From assembly GCF_040807025.1 (NCBI RefSeq), contig NC_090943.1, positions 142,620,264-142,684,263 on the forward strand: DNA of 64,000 nt, written 5' to 3'. This stretch comes from Struthio camelus (lineage: Eukaryota > Chordata > Aves > Struthioniformes > Struthionidae). Positions 62,736 to 64,000 of this stretch are shown in pieces (position 1 is the stretch's first letter; the number at the start of each line of letters is the position of its first letter). The notes beneath the pieces were generated by a model that was given only the letters and a program-made list of their open reading frames with translations, was not told the DNA's origin and searched no databases. A program made the translations under genes and the position numbers.

Positions 62736-64000
62736 AACTCTGGTTATTAATTACTGGTACATCTTTTAATGCCTCTTAGCAGTTCAGACTTGTACGATGC
62801 CACAGCTGACAATGAATTTATTGTTATGGAAAGACGAAAAATAGCAGGGTAGATATACCAAGCTTACTTAACAGTAAAAAATGAAGTTTAAAAAACAAAA
62901 AAACAAAAAACTTCTGTAGAACAATTGAGTCTTTCTGGAAGGTAGTGACCACCAGAATCATGTGATAGGGCTAAGTTGTAAGGAGTTTGTCAGAGTTACG
63001 AAAGACACTTTTATATGAGCTTAGTTCTCTAAACTAAGCCTCAATTAGTAATTGGCATTACAGTGAATTTTGCCATCTACTAAGCCTTCTGAGAATTCTG
63101 GCTAAAGTGTCCTCTCAGGACTAGTTTGGGAGAGCCATTAATACTTATCCTCTTTGTATACAAATACTTTACTTTAAAGTGAATGCTCTGTTTCAGTAAT
63201 TATTATACGCACTTTCTAGCCTGATGTGAAAGTAATTTGTTTTGGAGTATATTAATTAAACTTAAGTGAAAGGCAAGGTAGCAGAAAGGTATAAAAAGAA
63301 TTGATTAACCATTGGCACTTTTTCATTCCTAAAGCTAAATGAAGACAGATTGGTTTTTGCTGTTGTTTTGTTTTTTGTAATCCTAAGGAATACTTACATT
63401 TGCAGTGTATATAGCCTTAAATTGAGGAGCATCTGTTATAAAGACACCCTGTTTAGGCTTAACATTTATGTTTCTCTGCAAAGAGAGCATACTGTAAGCC
63501 TACTAGTTAAGTGATTTGAGGATGTGATGTGAAAAATCAAATTCTGGTTTATGTTTTGGCTTCTCAGGTGGCTGTATAGAATCTGATGCATTTATTCCAT
63601 TAGAAAAGCTATTATATACAGGGCATGAATGACTCCCATTTTTGAGTAAGATGGAAAATTTACCAAAGAATGCAAACAGCTTAACAAAAAGTCTTCTGTG
63701 ACACTTTTAAAGCAGCTTAGTGGTCTTCATCTCCCTCAAGTTGTAAAACTGAAATCTGTCACAATAATTCAGAAAAGTCGCGAGTTCACATTGTCTGTGA
63801 ATGTTTCAGCTGTTCAACTTTCTTAGAGATCATGAGATGAAATCCTTCTCATCTCTCTTCCACCCTTTTCTGTCCTCTGTCTGCAGAGACAGTTTTGTTT
63901 GTAGAGTTTCTTGGAACAAAATCCACTGACAGCAGTCTGTGCAGCAGATTTATTAAGCAAATACAGTAGCTCCTTCTGTAACTTCCTTTCCTGTACCATG

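Overview
This window looks like vertebrate nuclear DNA, most likely from a bird or at least a sauropsid. It is mostly AT-leaning non-coding sequence with one CpG island, GT-AG exons separated by tens of kilobases, and decayed CR1-clade LINE sequence. I see no mammalian-type Alu or L1, and interspersed repeats are sparse. I see no bacterial operons, CRISPR arrays, tRNA or rRNA genes, or intact viral sequences. The species call is an inference.

One gene is recognised: GAREM1 (GRB2-associated regulator of MAPK1, formerly FAM59A), on the plus strand. Only its start is here. Coding exon 1 (16113-16233) lies inside a CpG island (about 15470-16700). Coding exon 2 (41422-41562) follows a first intron of about 25.2 kb. 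Intron 2 runs from 41563 to the window edge, and I did not find exon 3. The two exons encode residues 1 to 88 (residues 41 and 88 are split codons), which is the start of the CABIT domain. The GRB2/SHP2-binding tail and the SAM domain lie outside the window.

Layout: 1-9.4 kb is gene-free upstream DNA with a run of hairpin-forming inverted repeats at 400-473. From about 9.94 to 12.25 kb there is a long, very decayed CR1/L3-like LINE on the minus strand. From 12.25 to 15.47 kb I see no gene. From 15.47 to 16.7 kb lie the GAREM1 CpG island, a 5' leader with two short upstream ORFs, and exon 1. Intron 1 (16.2-41.4 kb) holds a short CR1-like fragment near 25.3 kb and simple repeats. Intron 2 (41.6-64 kb) holds several microsatellites, a large composite AT/GT repeat at 50.2-50.45 kb and an isolated CpG-rich pocket at 60.44-60.66 kb.

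I found no undescribed multi-gene system. The items most worth a second look are the uORF and CGG-repeat architecture of the GAREM1 leader, the isolated intronic CpG pocket, the hairpin cluster at the left end, and the unusually long old CR1 about 4 kb upstream of the promoter.
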